Counted from the first letter of the stretch, positions 8,760-17,658 are shown. The stretch is DNA of 64,000 bases from Pseudonocardia humida (GCF_023898865.1 NZ_JAGSOV010000037.1:62001-126000); one strand, 5' to 3'. The notes: generated from the letters alone by a model not told the origin. Made by a program: numbers and translations.

Positions 8760-9437
8760 TCAGACCGAGAGGGTCAGCGAGCGCAGGGTGCTCTCCAGCT
8801 CGGCCTCGTAGTCGTCCCACACCTCGACGGGCGCGGTGCCGGTGACGGCGAAGACGTTGCCGCCGTCGACCGTGAACAGCTGCAGGTTCTGCAGGTCGAA
8901 CCCGGAGGCGTCGTCGGTGAAGGTGCCGCCGATCAGGTGCGCCTTGGTGCCGTCGGACAGCTCGACGTCCTCGTCGGCGGTGGAGGTGTAGGCGGTGAAG
9001 GTGGTGAGCTGGGTGCGGGTCTCGGCGAGCAGGTCGTCGAGGTCGCCGTCGAAGGCGCCGACGATGACGTTGACGTTGACCCGGAACTGCCCGGCCGCGG
9101 TGCTCACCGGCTGCGGGTCGAGGAAGACCGCGGTGGTGCCCTGCTGGCCGCTGGTGTCGACGTCCCAGCCCTCGGGCGGGAGCAGGTCGAAGCGGCCCTG
9201 CGCGTCGTCGAAGGCGTCGCCCTGGCGCGCCTGGCCGCCGCCGCCCGGGGTGGGCGCGGCCGAGGTCGGCTGCGGCGCGCCGGACGGCTCCGGCCCGGCG
9301 GCCGGGGCGCCCGCTCCGCCGCCGGCCACGGGCGAGGCCGACCCGGCGACCTCGCTGGAACAACCGCCGAGCGCCAGCGCGGCGGCGAGCACCACCGCGG
9401 CGGCCACCCGCGCGGAGACCGGAACGGAACGTGACAT
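8760..9437 (-). CDS. Putative lipoprotein, paralogue of the neighbouring gene
   Basis: 225 residues. Signal peptide and lipobox LGGC near residue 25, then a flexible Gly/Pro/Ala linker to about residue 75. The folded part (AQGRFDLLPPEGW, TAVFLDPQP, LFTVDGGNVFAVTG) aligns with the downstream lipoprotein. The two are separated by 100 bp and probably arose by duplication. Function unknown. Confidence 0.7.
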   Translation of the reverse strand: MSRSVPVSARVAAAVVLAAALALGGCSSEVAGSASPVAGGGAGAPAAGPEPSGAPQPTSAAPTPGGGGQARQGDAFDDAQGRFDLLPPEGWDVDTSGQQGTTAVFLDPQPVSTAAGQFRVNVNVIVGAFDGDLDDLLAETRTQLTTFTAYTSTADEDVELSDGTKAHLIGGTFTDDASGFDLQNLQLFTVDGGNVFAVTGTAPVEVWDDYEAELESTLRSLTLSV

Positions 9438-9579
9438 CGAGTCCTCCCCCGAAAGCTGCGCCGACGATCACCCGATCGTGGGCCTCATCGGAGATGTCGT
9501 GGCGCGCCGCCCGGCATTACGGGCGATGATCGACCGGACGCCCGGACCGGACGACCGCCACACACCGTACGACGCGGCG

Positions 9580-10098
9580 TCAGCGCGCCGCTTCGCCCAG
9601 CACCGCGCGAGCCGCGGCGGGGACGCCGTCGCGGTCGCCCATGCCCTCCAGCACGGTCTGCCAGATGTCGGTGAGCTGCTCGACCTGCTCGGGGGTGAGC
9701 CGGTCGAACAGGTGCTCGCGGACGGTGCGCACGTGCCCCGGCGCGGCCTCGCGCAGCACCGCCATGCCCTGCTCGGTGAGCGTGGCCAGGGTGCCGCGGC
9801 GGTCGTCGGGGCACTGCGACCGGCGCACCCAGCCGTTGGCCTCCAGGCGGCTGACCGCGTGCGAGAGCCGGCTCTGCGAGCTCTGCGTGGCGGCGGCCAG
9901 GTCGCTCATCCGGCGGGTGCGGTCCGGTGCCTCGGAGAGCATGGCCAGGATCTGGTAGTAGGCGTGCGGCATGCCGGAGTCGCGTTGGAGCTGGCGGTCG
10001 AGCGCGGCCTCCAGCAGCGTCGACCCGGCGACGTAGGAGAGCCAGGCGCGCATCTCCGCCGGTTCGAGCCAGCGCGTCGACCCCTCGTCCACCTGCAC
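9580..10098 (-). CDS. MarR-family transcriptional regulator
   Basis: 172 residues. Winged helix with recognition helix SSQSRLSHAVSRLEANGWV and wing RSQCPDDRRGTLATLTEQG, near residues 70-110. It is transcribed divergently from a VOC-fold enzyme gene, and a TTGAAC/GTTCAA palindrome lies between them. That is the classic arrangement for a MarR repressor controlling its neighbour and itself. The ligand is unknown. Confidence 0.88.
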   Translation of the reverse strand: MQVDEGSTRWLEPAEMRAWLSYVAGSTLLEAALDRQLQRDSGMPHAYYQILAMLSEAPDRTRRMSDLAAATQSSQSRLSHAVSRLEANGWVRRSQCPDDRRGTLATLTEQGMAVLREAAPGHVRTVREHLFDRLTPEQVEQLTDIWQTVLEGMGDRDGVPAAARAVLGEAAR

Positions 10099-10212
10099 AG
10101 ACTACCGGGCGGTACGACCGTGCCCGGCCTCGTACGGGTGTGCGGGCGGTGACGCCGCGCACCCCGCGGGCCCGTCGGATCCGGTTGAAGTCCGCGGGCC
10201 CGCCGGTTATGG

Positions 10213-10230
10213 TTGAACTTGAACGTTCAA
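10213..10230. promoter_or_regulatory. Operator in the MarR/VOC divergent region
   Basis: TTGAACTTGAACGTTCAA: a 12-bp perfect palindrome (10219-10230) preceded by one more TTGAAC half-site. It ends 5 bases before the GGAGG ribosome site of the VOC gene, so a bound protein would block transcription or translation of it. Confidence 0.6.
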
Positions 10231-10245
10231 CTACTGGAGGAAACG

Positions 10246-10752
10246 ATGCCGGTCCAACGCCTCAACCACGCCGTGCTCTACGTCCGCGACGTCGCGCGCA
10301 GCGTCGACTTCTACACCGGGGCCCTGGAGTTCCGGGTGATCACCAACATGGGCGGCAAGGCCGCATTCCTGCAGGCGGCGGACTCCACCAACGACCACGA
10401 CCTTGGCCTGTTCGAGGTCGGCGCGCAGGCCGGCGACTCGCCAGCGGGGCGCGGGACCGTCGGGCTCTACCACCTCGCCTGGGAGGTCGACACCCTCGGC
10501 GAGCTGCGGCGCGTCCGCGAGGCGCTGGTCGAGCGCGGCGCACTGGTCGGCGCCTCCGACCACGGCTCCACCAAGGCGCTCTACGCCCACGACCCCGACG
10601 GCATCGAGTTCGAGGTCAGCTGGCTGGTGCCGGCCGACCTGCTCGACGGCACCACCGGGATGCGCACCGCGGTCCTCGACCTCGACGCCGAGATCGCCCG
10701 CTACGGCGCCGACACCCCGGGTGGCATCGGCGTGTCGGTCGCGGTGCGCTGA
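10246..10752 (+). CDS. VOC-family (glyoxalase/dioxygenase fold) protein
   Basis: 168 residues from ATG with GGAGG 5 bases upstream. Two beta-alpha-beta-beta-beta modules; candidate metal ligands are His in RLNHAVLYVRD, His in LYHLAWEVD and Glu in IEFEVSWLVP, in the order used by catechol 2,3-dioxygenase-like members. The substrate is probably an aromatic or electrophilic compound sensed by the adjacent MarR protein (inference). Controlled by the operator immediately upstream. Confidence 0.82.
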   Translation: MPVQRLNHAVLYVRDVARSVDFYTGALEFRVITNMGGKAAFLQAADSTNDHDLGLFEVGAQAGDSPAGRGTVGLYHLAWEVDTLGELRRVREALVERGALVGASDHGSTKALYAHDPDGIEFEVSWLVPADLLDGTTGMRTAVLDLDAEIARYGADTPGGIGVSVAVR

Positions 10753-10825
10753 CCCGCGACGACTCCCCGACCGGGGTCCACACCGTCCACATCGCCCACC
10801 TCTTCGCAGCCCGCGGCGGAGCGGG

Positions 10826-10831
10826 TATCCT
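10826..10831 (+). promoter_or_regulatory. -10 box candidate for the MEDS/ATPase gene
   Basis: TATCCT about 64 bases before the ATG at 10895. Unlike many genes here, this one also has a ribosome site (GAGGAG), so a leader of about 57 nt is expected. Confidence 0.35.
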
Positions 10832-10894
10832 GTCGCCCTGCGTGGTCGACCCACCACCGTGAGCGGCGACCCGGACCGGTGATTGAGGAGGCCG

Positions 10895-11872
10895 ATGACC
10901 GTCGGCGGAAGTGTGGACCGTGCCGACGGACTCCGTCCCCACGGCTCCCTCGGCACCCTTGAGCACGACGCGTTCCTCTACACGGACGCCTCCACCTACC
11001 GCGCCGGGCTGGTCCCGTTCATCCGCGAAGGCCTCGCCCTCGGCGAGCCGGTGCTGGTCGCCGTCCCGCAGCCGGGCCTCGGCCTGCTGCGCGCCGCCCT
11101 CGACGACTCCGAGCTGGCCCGCGTGCGCACGGCCGACATGTCGGTCGACGGCCGCAACCCCGGGCGGATCATCGGCTCGGTGCTCACCGCGTTCGTCGCC
11201 GAGCACCCCGGCACCCGCGTGCGGATCATCGGCGAGCCCATCTGGGCCGGCCGCGACGCCGCCGAGTACCCGGCCTGCGCCGAGCACGAGGCGCTGATCA
11301 ACGTGGCGCTCGCCGACGCGCCCGCGTTCATCCGCTGCCCCTACGACGTCACGAAGCTGGAGAAGTCCGTCCTGGTCGACGCCACCCGCACGCACCCGAT
11401 CATGGCCTCCGACGACGACCGCTGGGCCAGCCCCGGCTACGCCGACCCGGCCGCCGTGGCGATGCTGTTCGACTCGCCGCTCCCGCTCTCCCCGCCCGAC
11501 GCCGACGTCATGGTCGTCAGCAGCACCACCGGCACCCGCTCGGCCCGGCGCTTCGTGCACGAGTTCGGCACGGCGGCGGGCATGACCGCGGAGCGCCTCG
11601 GCGACCTGCGGCTGGCCGTGCAGGAGCTGGTCATCAACACCCTCGTGCACAGCGGCGGGCAGGGCCTGCTCAGCATCTGGACCACCGGCGGGCAGGTCGT
11701 CTGCCAGATCCAGGACGGCGGCCGGATCAGCGACCCGCTGGTCGGGCGGCGCCCGCCGGCCCCGCCGGAGGTCGGCCACGGGCTCTACATCGTGCACCAG
11801 GTGTGCGACCTGGTCCGCATCCACCGCCGCTCCACCGGCACCACGGTGCGCGTCCACGTCGACGTGCGGTGA
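10895..11872 (+). CDS. RsbA-like sensor: MEDS domain plus anti-sigma-type ATPase domain
   Basis: 325 residues. N-terminal MEDS (DcmR-like) sensory domain with HDAFLYTD and FIREGLALGEPVLVAVP (residues 25-55). The C-terminal GHKL ATPase domain has LRLAVQELVINTLVHSG near 240 and GHGLYIVHQVCD near 295, as in RsbW-type anti-sigma kinases. It probably inactivates a sigma factor or antagonist in a partner-switching pathway. No partner gene is adjacent. The ATG follows GAGGAG by 4 bases. Confidence 0.82.
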   Translation: MTVGGSVDRADGLRPHGSLGTLEHDAFLYTDASTYRAGLVPFIREGLALGEPVLVAVPQPGLGLLRAALDDSELARVRTADMSVDGRNPGRIIGSVLTAFVAEHPGTRVRIIGEPIWAGRDAAEYPACAEHEALINVALADAPAFIRCPYDVTKLEKSVLVDATRTHPIMASDDDRWASPGYADPAAVAMLFDSPLPLSPPDADVMVVSSTTGTRSARRFVHEFGTAAGMTAERLGDLRLAVQELVINTLVHSGGQGLLSIWTTGGQVVCQIQDGGRISDPLVGRRPPAPPEVGHGLYIVHQVCDLVRIHRRSTGTTVRVHVDVR

Positions 11873-11878
11873 GCCTGC

Positions 11879-12637
11879 CTAGCCTGCGCCCTCCATGCGG
11901 TAGCCGTCGCGGGCGGAGAACCGCGCCGTCACGCTGAACCGGTCGGCGCGCACGAGGGTCTGGCGCCACTCGACCGGCGTCCCGCCCGCCAGTCCGATCC
12001 GGTCGATCGCGAACGCGGCCACCTCCGGCGCGGTGCCCAGCAGCACCCGCTCGGCCGTCCCCGGCACGACGGCCCGGATGCGCTCGCTGCCGCCGGTCAC
12101 CCGGACCCCGCACCGCGTCGCGTACTCCGCGTACAGCCCGGTGCGCGCGAAGTCGACCTCCAGCAGCGGCGCCGCCAACCGCTCGGGCAGCCAGACCCGG
12201 TCGACGGCCAGCGGCTCGGCGTCGGCCAGCCGCAGCCGCTCCAGGTGCACGAGCGGGGTCGACTCCTCCAGACCGAGCCGGGCCGCGACCACCCCGTCGG
12301 CCCGCACGTCGAGCGTGCGCACCACGCTGCGCTGCACCCGCCCGGTGGCCTCCACCGCGCTGAACAGGCTGTAGATCTCCCCGAGCGGCTGCTCGATCTC
12401 GGCGGGCTCGGCCCGGCGCGGCGACCGCCCGCGCCCGGCGACGACCACGCCCTCGTCCCGCAGCCGCCGCACCGCCTCGCGCACCGTGTGCCGGCTGACG
12501 CCGTACTCGGCGACCAGGGCGAGCTCGCCGGGGAAGGCCGCGCCGAACTCGTCCTGGTCGAGGCGGCGGCGCAGGTCGGCCAGCAGCTGGGCCCACAGCG
12601 GGGTGCCGGCCACCCGGCTCAGCGTGCGGGCGGCCAT
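11879..12637 (-). CDS. GntR/UTRA-family transcriptional regulator
   Basis: 252 residues from ATG (MAARTLSRV); TTG and GTG starts up to 66 bases further upstream are possible. The winged helix includes GELALVAEYGVSRHTVREAV and the UTRA effector domain follows (about 80-245), with PLVHLERLRLADAEPLAVDR. Such proteins are usually repressors released by a small metabolite, often a sugar phosphate. It is convergent with the MEDS gene and has no obvious target next to it. Confidence 0.82.
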   Translation of the reverse strand: MAARTLSRVAGTPLWAQLLADLRRRLDQDEFGAAFPGELALVAEYGVSRHTVREAVRRLRDEGVVVAGRGRSPRRAEPAEIEQPLGEIYSLFSAVEATGRVQRSVVRTLDVRADGVVAARLGLEESTPLVHLERLRLADAEPLAVDRVWLPERLAAPLLEVDFARTGLYAEYATRCGVRVTGGSERIRAVVPGTAERVLLGTAPEVAAFAIDRIGLAGGTPVEWRQTLVRADRFSVTARFSARDGYRMEGAG

Positions 12638-12764
12638 CACCGACCGCCGGCCCCGGACGCGGGCACCGGCCGTCGACCAGCCGTCGCGCACCGCATCGGG
12701 CAAGTCTGGTCGGGCGGCACGCCCACCGGCAACTGTTCGTCACCCACGACACCGCCCGGCCCCG

Positions 12765-12819
12765 GTTCAGGAAAGCCACGATGCTGCCCTGTGGGTTCGG
12801 CATCGTGGCTTTCCTGAAC
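12765..12819. repeat. Palindromic element, family A copy 2
   Basis: 20-bp perfect arms identical to copy 1, with a 15-base loop (TGCCCTGTGGGTTCG). The 3' flank TCCGG continues the arm that copy 1 shows on its 5' side (CCGGA), so the ancestral element was longer than 55 bp. Lies between two minus-strand genes. Confidence 0.9.
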
Positions 12820-12834
12820 TCCGGCGGGGTCGGG

Positions 12835-13665
12835 TCAGGTGCGGGCGCCGACCCCGGACATCAGGTCGCCGGTCTCCAGCAGCGTCTTCAGGTCGGCGAG
12901 CAGCTCGGGCCAGCCGCCGCTGGGCGGCAGCTGGCCGCTGATCGCGCGGTGCATCACGCTGCCGGGGTCGAAGTCGTCGTGGGTCACGGTGAGCCGGACG
13001 GCGGCGTCGCCGTGCGGCTCGATCTCGAAGGTGACCTTGGACCGGCGCTCCGCGCTCCGCTCGGCGAACTCCTCCGGCGTCCAGCCGAAGAACTCCGCGT
13101 GCTGGGGCTGGAAGCCGTGCCAGCTGTAGGAGAGCCGGCGCGGCGGGTCGGCCTCCAGCACGAGCTGGCCGAGGTCCTTCGGCTCGCTGCCGAGGTCCTG
13201 CCAGAGCACCGGGGAGCCGACCGCCCAGTCGGAGTGCAGCTCGGTGCCGCCCCAGTACCGGCGGGTGAACGCCGGGGCGGTCAGCGCCTCCCAGAGGCGC
13301 TCGGGGGTCGTGGCGATGTAGGTGGCGTAGACGAACACGGGGTTCTCGGTGCTGGGCACAGTGGCCTCCAGGGCTCGGGTCAGGTCGTCGAGCGCGCGGG
13401 CGCGACCGCGGTCGTAGCGGTCGATCCAGCGCTCGGCGATCGCGTTGATCGGCGCCGCGTTCAGGAAGTGCAGCTTCTCCCGCCCGCGCCACGCCGTGGT
13501 CACCAGATCGGCCGCCTCCAGGACGGCGAGGTGCTTGCTGACCGACTGCCGGGCCATGTCCAGCCCGGCGCACAGCTCGCGCAGGGTCTGCCCGTTGCGC
13601 GCGTTGAGGTCGTCCAGCAGGCGACGCCGGCTCGGGTCGGCCAGCGCCCGGAACACCTCGTCCAT
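12835..13665 (-). CDS. ArsR-type HTH fused to AHSA1/SRPBCC domain
   Basis: 276 residues. Residues 1-90 form an ArsR winged helix (FRALADPSRRRLLDDLNARN, ARQSVSKHLAVLEAADLV). Residues 105-235 form an AHSA1-like SRPBCC ligand-binding domain (YIATTPERLWEALTAP, RRLSYSWHGFQ). Fusion of repressor and binding domain suggests direct ligand sensing. The ATG at 13665 is chosen because GGAGGTG precedes it by 3-4 bases; an ATG 15 bases upstream lacks one. The palindrome at 13681 suggests autoregulation. Confidence 0.85.
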   Translation of the reverse strand: MDEVFRALADPSRRRLLDDLNARNGQTLRELCAGLDMARQSVSKHLAVLEAADLVTTAWRGREKLHFLNAAPINAIAERWIDRYDRGRARALDDLTRALEATVPSTENPVFVYATYIATTPERLWEALTAPAFTRRYWGGTELHSDWAVGSPVLWQDLGSEPKDLGQLVLEADPPRRLSYSWHGFQPQHAEFFGWTPEEFAERSAERRSKVTFEIEPHGDAAVRLTVTHDDFDPGSVMHRAISGQLPPSGGWPELLADLKTLLETGDLMSGVGART

Positions 13666-13680
13666 CCCCACCTCCGTCAT

Positions 13681-13696
13681 GCAGCCATCTGGCTGC
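13681..13696. promoter_or_regulatory. ArsR-type operator candidate
   Basis: GCAGCCATCTGGCTGC, near-perfect 7-bp arms, immediately upstream of the fusion gene. A second partial copy (GCAGCCATGCAGCTGC, 13708-13723) follows in the A/T-rich stretch, the only such stretch nearby. Confidence 0.55.
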
Positions 13697-13782
13697 CTAA
13701 AAATAAGCAGCCATGCAGCTGCATGTCAAGCACCCCCTCGCCGCGCTCGCCCGCCACCTGCGGACGACCGGGTAGCGCCCGG

Positions 13783-14124
13783 TCAGGCGGGACCGCCGCC
13801 GAACCCGACCTCGTTGCCGTCGGGGTCGCGGAAGAGCGCCTTGCGAACGCCGTTCGGGTAGGTCTCGCGCTGCACCGGTTCGATGCCGCGCTCGGCGATC
13901 GCGGCGATGCGGGCGTCGAAGTCGTCGACGAAGACCGTGTGCAGGGCGTGCCCGGCGTGCTCGGCGCCCTCCTCGATGAACAGCGAGCGGTGCTCGGCCA
14001 GCTCCCACACCGCCTCGGTGTCGGAGGCGATGAAGTCGGGCTCCGAGCCGAGCAGGCGCGTGTACCAGGCCAGCGCGGCCGGGTAGTCGCGGACGTAGAT
14101 CCCGGCGAAGAGGTCGAGTGCCAT
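13783..14124 (-). CDS. VOC-family protein
   Basis: 113 residues, the minimal VOC fold: IYVRDYPAALAWYTRLLGSE at the start, HTVFVDDFDARIAAIAERG in the middle and KALFRDPDGNEVGFGG at the end. It resembles small glyoxalase/bleomycin-resistance-like proteins. Without an obvious His at the first strand its metal site may be incomplete. It follows the AraC remnant on the same strand and precedes the ArsR fusion gene by about 100 bp. Confidence 0.75.
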   Translation of the reverse strand: MALDLFAGIYVRDYPAALAWYTRLLGSEPDFIASDTEAVWELAEHRSLFIEEGAEHAGHALHTVFVDDFDARIAAIAERGIEPVQRETYPNGVRKALFRDPDGNEVGFGGGPA

Positions 14125-14133
14125 CGCGGGCCC

Positions 14134-14462
14134 CTATCCCGCCGACGGCGGCAGGACCGCCGCCGCGACGATCGCGCTGGTGGACATGCTCGGGGACGCG
14201 CCCAGGAGCTCTTGCCGTCGACCGGTCTCGTGCACGGCGACAGCAGAGCACGCCACCCCGACGATCCGGACCCGGGTCAGTGCGACGCGCACGGCCTCGG
14301 TCACGCCGTCGACGAAGCGGAACGGGGCCCCGAGGTTGACGACCACCAGCGCCGAGGCATCGGCGGGATCGTCAGTCGCGGGTAGGGCGGGGTCCCCGCG
14401 AGCTGGTAGAGGTCGTCGACGATGGGCAGCGGCGGCGCGGGAGCCCGGGAGACGTACTCCAT
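14134..14462 (-). pseudogene. Frameshifted and truncated AraC-type regulator N terminus
   Basis: From the ATG at 14462 one frame reads MEYVSRAPAPPLPIVDDLYQ then LAGTPPYPRLTIPPM. Near 14360 the continuation moves to another frame, DASALVVVNLGAPFRFVD. Together they resemble the start of an AraC-family regulator, where this sequence is normally uninterrupted. After GAPFRF the similarity stops and no HTH region follows, so the gene is both frameshifted and deleted. The family match is from memory. Confidence 0.55.
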
Positions 14463-14486
14463 CGGCCGACAATCGACGAACGCACC

Positions 14487-14525
14487 GGCCGGCCGGTGCG
14501 GCCGGCCGGTGCGGCCGGCCGGTGC
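14487..14525. repeat. Three tandem 13-bp units GGCCGGCCGGTGC
   Basis: Three exact head-to-tail copies. Each is itself nearly palindromic, so several GC hairpins can form. It separates the acyl-CoA ligase (ends 14564, minus strand) from the AraC remnant and could serve as a terminator-like structure for the ligase gene. No T-tract is present. Confidence 0.7.
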
Positions 14526-14563
14526 GTTTCGCCGCGGACCCGTTGGCGGTCGGACCGGTGGGC

Positions 14564-16138
14564 TCAGCCCGTCGCGGTCTCCCGGGCGCGCAGGTCCTTG
14601 CGCAGGATCTTGCCGGAGGACGACTTCGGGATCTCGGAGATGAACTCCACCACCCGCACCTTCTTGTGCGGGGCGATCCGCTCGGCCACGAACGACATGA
14701 CCTCGTCCTCGCTGAGGTCGTCGGCGTTCGCCTGGCGGACGACGAACGCCTTGGGGACCTCCTCGCCCTCGGCGTCGCGCACGCCGATCACCGCGGCGTC
14801 GGCGATGCGGTCGTTGGTGAGCAGCAGGGCCTCCAGCTCGGCCGGGGGCACCTGGTAGCCCTTGTACTTGATCAGCTCCTTGACGCGGTCGACGATGGTG
14901 AACACGCCGTCGTCGGTGACGGTGGCGACGTCGCCGGTGTGCAGGTAGCCGTCGGCGTCCAGGGTGATGGCGGTGGCCTCGGGGTTGTTCAGGTAGCCCG
15001 ACATCACGTTCGGGCCCTTCACCCACAGCTCGCCGCGCCCGCCCGGGCCGACCTCCTCGCCGGACTCCGGGTCGACGAGCTTGCACTCGATGTTGGGCAG
15101 CGCGACCCCGACGCTGTTGAGGTCGGCGTCGTCGTCCTCCTCGCGCATCGAGTGGCTGACGGGGCTGAGCTCGGTCATGCCGTAGCCCTGCCGGACGCGG
15201 GTGCCCAGGCGCTTGGCCACGGCCCGGCCCAGCTCGGCGTCCAGCGGGGCGGCGCCGGAGAAGATGATCTCGATGCTGGACAGGTCGTACTGGTCGACGA
15301 CCGGGTGCTTGGCCAGCGCGACCGCGATCGGCGGGGCGATGTAGACGTAGGTGACCTTGTGCTCGGCGATGACCCGCAGGAAGTCGGTCAGGTCGAAGCG
15401 CGGCATCGTGACGACCGTGGCGCGCTTGTGGATGCCGTTGTTCATCATCACGGTCATCCCGTAGATGTGGAAGAACGGCAGCACCGCAAGGATCTTCGAC
15501 TCGGTGTTGACGCCGGTCAGCGCGCCGAACTGGACCAGGTTGGCCACCAGGTTGCGGTGGGTCAGGATCACGCCCTTGGCCCGGCCGGTGGTGCCCGACG
15601 AGTACGGCAGCACCGCGATGTCGGTGGCGCCCACCGTCTGCGCAGGCGGCTCGGCCGTGGTGCTGATCAGGTCGATCAGCGAGGTGTGGCCCTCGACCGG
15701 GTCGAGGGTGATGACCGCTTCCGGGGGCAGGCCGGCCTGCTCGGCCGCGGCGGTGGCCCGGTCGAGGAAGGCCGAGACGGTGACCAGCAGCTTGGCCCCG
15801 GAGTCGGTCAGCTGGTGGGCCAGCTCGCCGGGGGTGTAGAGCGAGTTCGCGCTGGTCACGACCGCGTTGGCGCGCAGGACGCCGTGGAACACCGCGGCGT
15901 AGTACGGCGTGTTGGGGGCGAACAGGCCGACCACGTCGCCCGCGGCGATGCCGCGCTCTGCCAGCCCCGCGGCGATCTTGTCGACCATGTCCTCGAGCTG
16001 GTCGAAGGTCAGCGACGCTCCGCTGATCCCGTCGACGAACGCGGTGGCCCCGCCCCGGTCCCCGAAGCCGGAGAACAGGAAGTCGTACAGGGACACCTCG
16101 GGGATCTCGACGTCCGGGTACGGGCTGCGGACAACCAT
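14564..16138 (-). CDS. 4-coumarate-CoA-ligase-like AMP-forming acyl-CoA synthetase
   Basis: 524 residues, full length for the family. Adenylation P-loop LPYSSGTTGRAKGVILTHRN near residue 180, QGYGMTELSPVS near 320, YLHTGDVATVTDDG near 405 and catalytic Lys in SSSGKILRKDLR near 513. It activates a carboxylic acid (aryl or fatty acid) with ATP and CoA. The specificity cannot be read from sequence alone. GAGGAG precedes the ATG by 8 bases. Confidence 0.88.
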   Translation of the reverse strand: MVVRSPYPDVEIPEVSLYDFLFSGFGDRGGATAFVDGISGASLTFDQLEDMVDKIAAGLAERGIAAGDVVGLFAPNTPYYAAVFHGVLRANAVVTSANSLYTPGELAHQLTDSGAKLLVTVSAFLDRATAAAEQAGLPPEAVITLDPVEGHTSLIDLISTTAEPPAQTVGATDIAVLPYSSGTTGRAKGVILTHRNLVANLVQFGALTGVNTESKILAVLPFFHIYGMTVMMNNGIHKRATVVTMPRFDLTDFLRVIAEHKVTYVYIAPPIAVALAKHPVVDQYDLSSIEIIFSGAAPLDAELGRAVAKRLGTRVRQGYGMTELSPVSHSMREEDDDADLNSVGVALPNIECKLVDPESGEEVGPGGRGELWVKGPNVMSGYLNNPEATAITLDADGYLHTGDVATVTDDGVFTIVDRVKELIKYKGYQVPPAELEALLLTNDRIADAAVIGVRDAEGEEVPKAFVVRQANADDLSEDEVMSFVAERIAPHKKVRVVEFISEIPKSSSGKILRKDLRARETATG

Positions 16139-16495
16139 GCGGGGGCTCCTCTGCGAGTGGCGGGACCGGACACCGGGGTCCGGAACGGGCCAAGCCTAGG
16201 CCCAGCGCGGCTCCGGTGACATAAGATCAAACACTCGAAAGGCCCAGTCGTCCGGGCTTGTTCAACCTGTCACGGAGTGTCATGGTGTGCATCGCCGGAC
16301 CGGACGGAACCCCCCTCCCGTCCTCCGGACCCGGGAACGGCGCCCCCCTCGCCACCCCGGGACGGTCGCCGACGACCGCGTGACGCCCCCGATTGCGCGG
16401 TCCCGGCGACCGGTCGGACGGTGGAGCGACCCGAGTCCATGACTCCCCCTCGGTTCCCGGGTCGCTCCGCCCCCGCCCCTCGCCCCCTCGTCCGG
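16139..16495. other. Intergenic region
   Basis: 357 bp between two minus-strand genes. It contains a hairpin candidate (16238-16259) and the probable promoter of the acyl-CoA ligase. No open frame with coding character is seen. Confidence 0.5.
16238..16259 (-). terminator. Candidate intrinsic terminator of the DUF4349 gene
   Basis: On the minus strand AAGCCC pairs with GGGCCTT (one bulged base), followed by TTTCG and, further on, GTTTGAT. The tract is short, so the call is tentative. Confidence 0.35.
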
Positions 16496-17572
16496 TCAGG
16501 GTGCGGCGCCCGGGGCGGGCGACCCGCCTGCCGGGGCGGGCGCCGGGGTCCGGCGCCCGCGCGCCAACCGCCGCACCAGCAGCACCAGCAGCAGCCCGAC
16601 CACCACGAGCGGCAGCAGCGGCAGCACGAAGCCCACCACGGCGGCCGCCGCCGTGCCGACCGCGAGCAGCCCCGACCACCCGGCGGCCAGCCCGTCGGCG
16701 AACCCGGCCGGGCCGTCCGGCTCGACCGGCGGCACCGGCGCCCCCGGTCCGCGCAGGTCGACGGTCAGCGTGGACATGGCCACCTGGTCGCGCAGCGCGG
16801 CCAGCCGCGACACCAGCGAGTCCAGTTCGGCCTCCCGGTCGGCCAGCTCCGACTCGATGGCGACGATGTCGCCGATCGTCTGCGCCTGCGCGAGCAGCGT
16901 CCGCACCCGGTCGACGCTGGCCCGCTGGCTGGCGACCCGCGCGTCGAGGTCGGTGACCTGCTCGGTGGCGTCGGACACCTGCGCCGAGCGCTGCACCACC
17001 TTGCCCAGCCCGGCGATGTCGTCGACGAGCCGGTCGAGGGAGTCCGCGGGCACCCGCAGCGTCAGCCAGCCGCCGGTGTCGCCGGACTGCTCCTCCACCA
17101 CGATCCCGCCGACCGCGGCCGCCGCCGTGCGCACCTGGCGGGTGCGGGCCCCGGTGTCGTCCACCTCGATGCTGAGCTGGGCGCTGCGGATCAGGTCGCG
17201 CCCGACGGTGCCGGTCGGGACGTTCCCGACGGAGGCGTCGCGGTCGGCCGTCGAGCCGGCGGCCTCGCCGGAGGGCATCGACGAGGGCGCGGGCGCCGGG
17301 GCGCCCACCTCCGCCGACGCGTCCCCGGCCTCCGAGTTCGGCCCGTAGTCGGATCCGGCGCCGTAGTCGGGCATGGACGGGGCCACGGCCGACGTCCCCG
17401 AGCCGCCCCACACCCCGCCGCCCGACGACGACGTCCGCGACTGCGCACCGAGCACCGCGGCGGACCCCCCGGCCACCACGACACCCACCACGACCGCCGT
17501 CACGACCACGGCCCTGCGGCTCGGCCACCGCAGCCGCCGCCCGCCGGACCTCCACCCCGCCCACCGCGCCAT
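16496..17572 (-). CDS. DUF4349 membrane protein
   Basis: 358 residues from ATG (MARWAG) with GAGGG ahead. An N-terminal membrane helix (VVVTAVVVGVVVAGG) precedes a Ser/Gly/Pro linker. The extracytoplasmic DUF4349 core includes RDLIRSAQLSIEVDDT and TLRVPADSLDRLVDDIAGLG. A coiled-coil stretch (about 225-285) and a C-terminal membrane helix (about 310-340) follow. Function of the family is unknown; the topology suggests an envelope protein. Confidence 0.8.
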   Translation of the reverse strand: MARWAGWRSGGRRLRWPSRRAVVVTAVVVGVVVAGGSAAVLGAQSRTSSSGGGVWGGSGTSAVAPSMPDYGAGSDYGPNSEAGDASAEVGAPAPAPSSMPSGEAAGSTADRDASVGNVPTGTVGRDLIRSAQLSIEVDDTGARTRQVRTAAAAVGGIVVEEQSGDTGGWLTLRVPADSLDRLVDDIAGLGKVVQRSAQVSDATEQVTDLDARVASQRASVDRVRTLLAQAQTIGDIVAIESELADREAELDSLVSRLAALRDQVAMSTLTVDLRGPGAPVPPVEPDGPAGFADGLAAGWSGLLAVGTAAAAVVGFVLPLLPLVVVGLLLVLLVRRLARGRRTPAPAPAGGSPAPGAAP

Positions 17573-17658
17573 CGCCCTCACCCCTCCGCCGACCCGGTCC
17601 GTCCGGGGTCGTCGGGCACAGGACGCTCGGGGCGCCGCCCGCGGTTGGACGGCCCGGA

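Noticed and set aside
12638..12703. Longer GntR protein starting at the TTG at 12703
   Set aside because: The extra 22 residues add no domain sequence, and TTG is the weakest start codon. Kept only as an alternative.
14134..14472. Intact small hypothetical protein of 112 residues
   Set aside because: The N-terminal AraC-like part is only sensible in the other frame, so a broken gene explains both pieces better.
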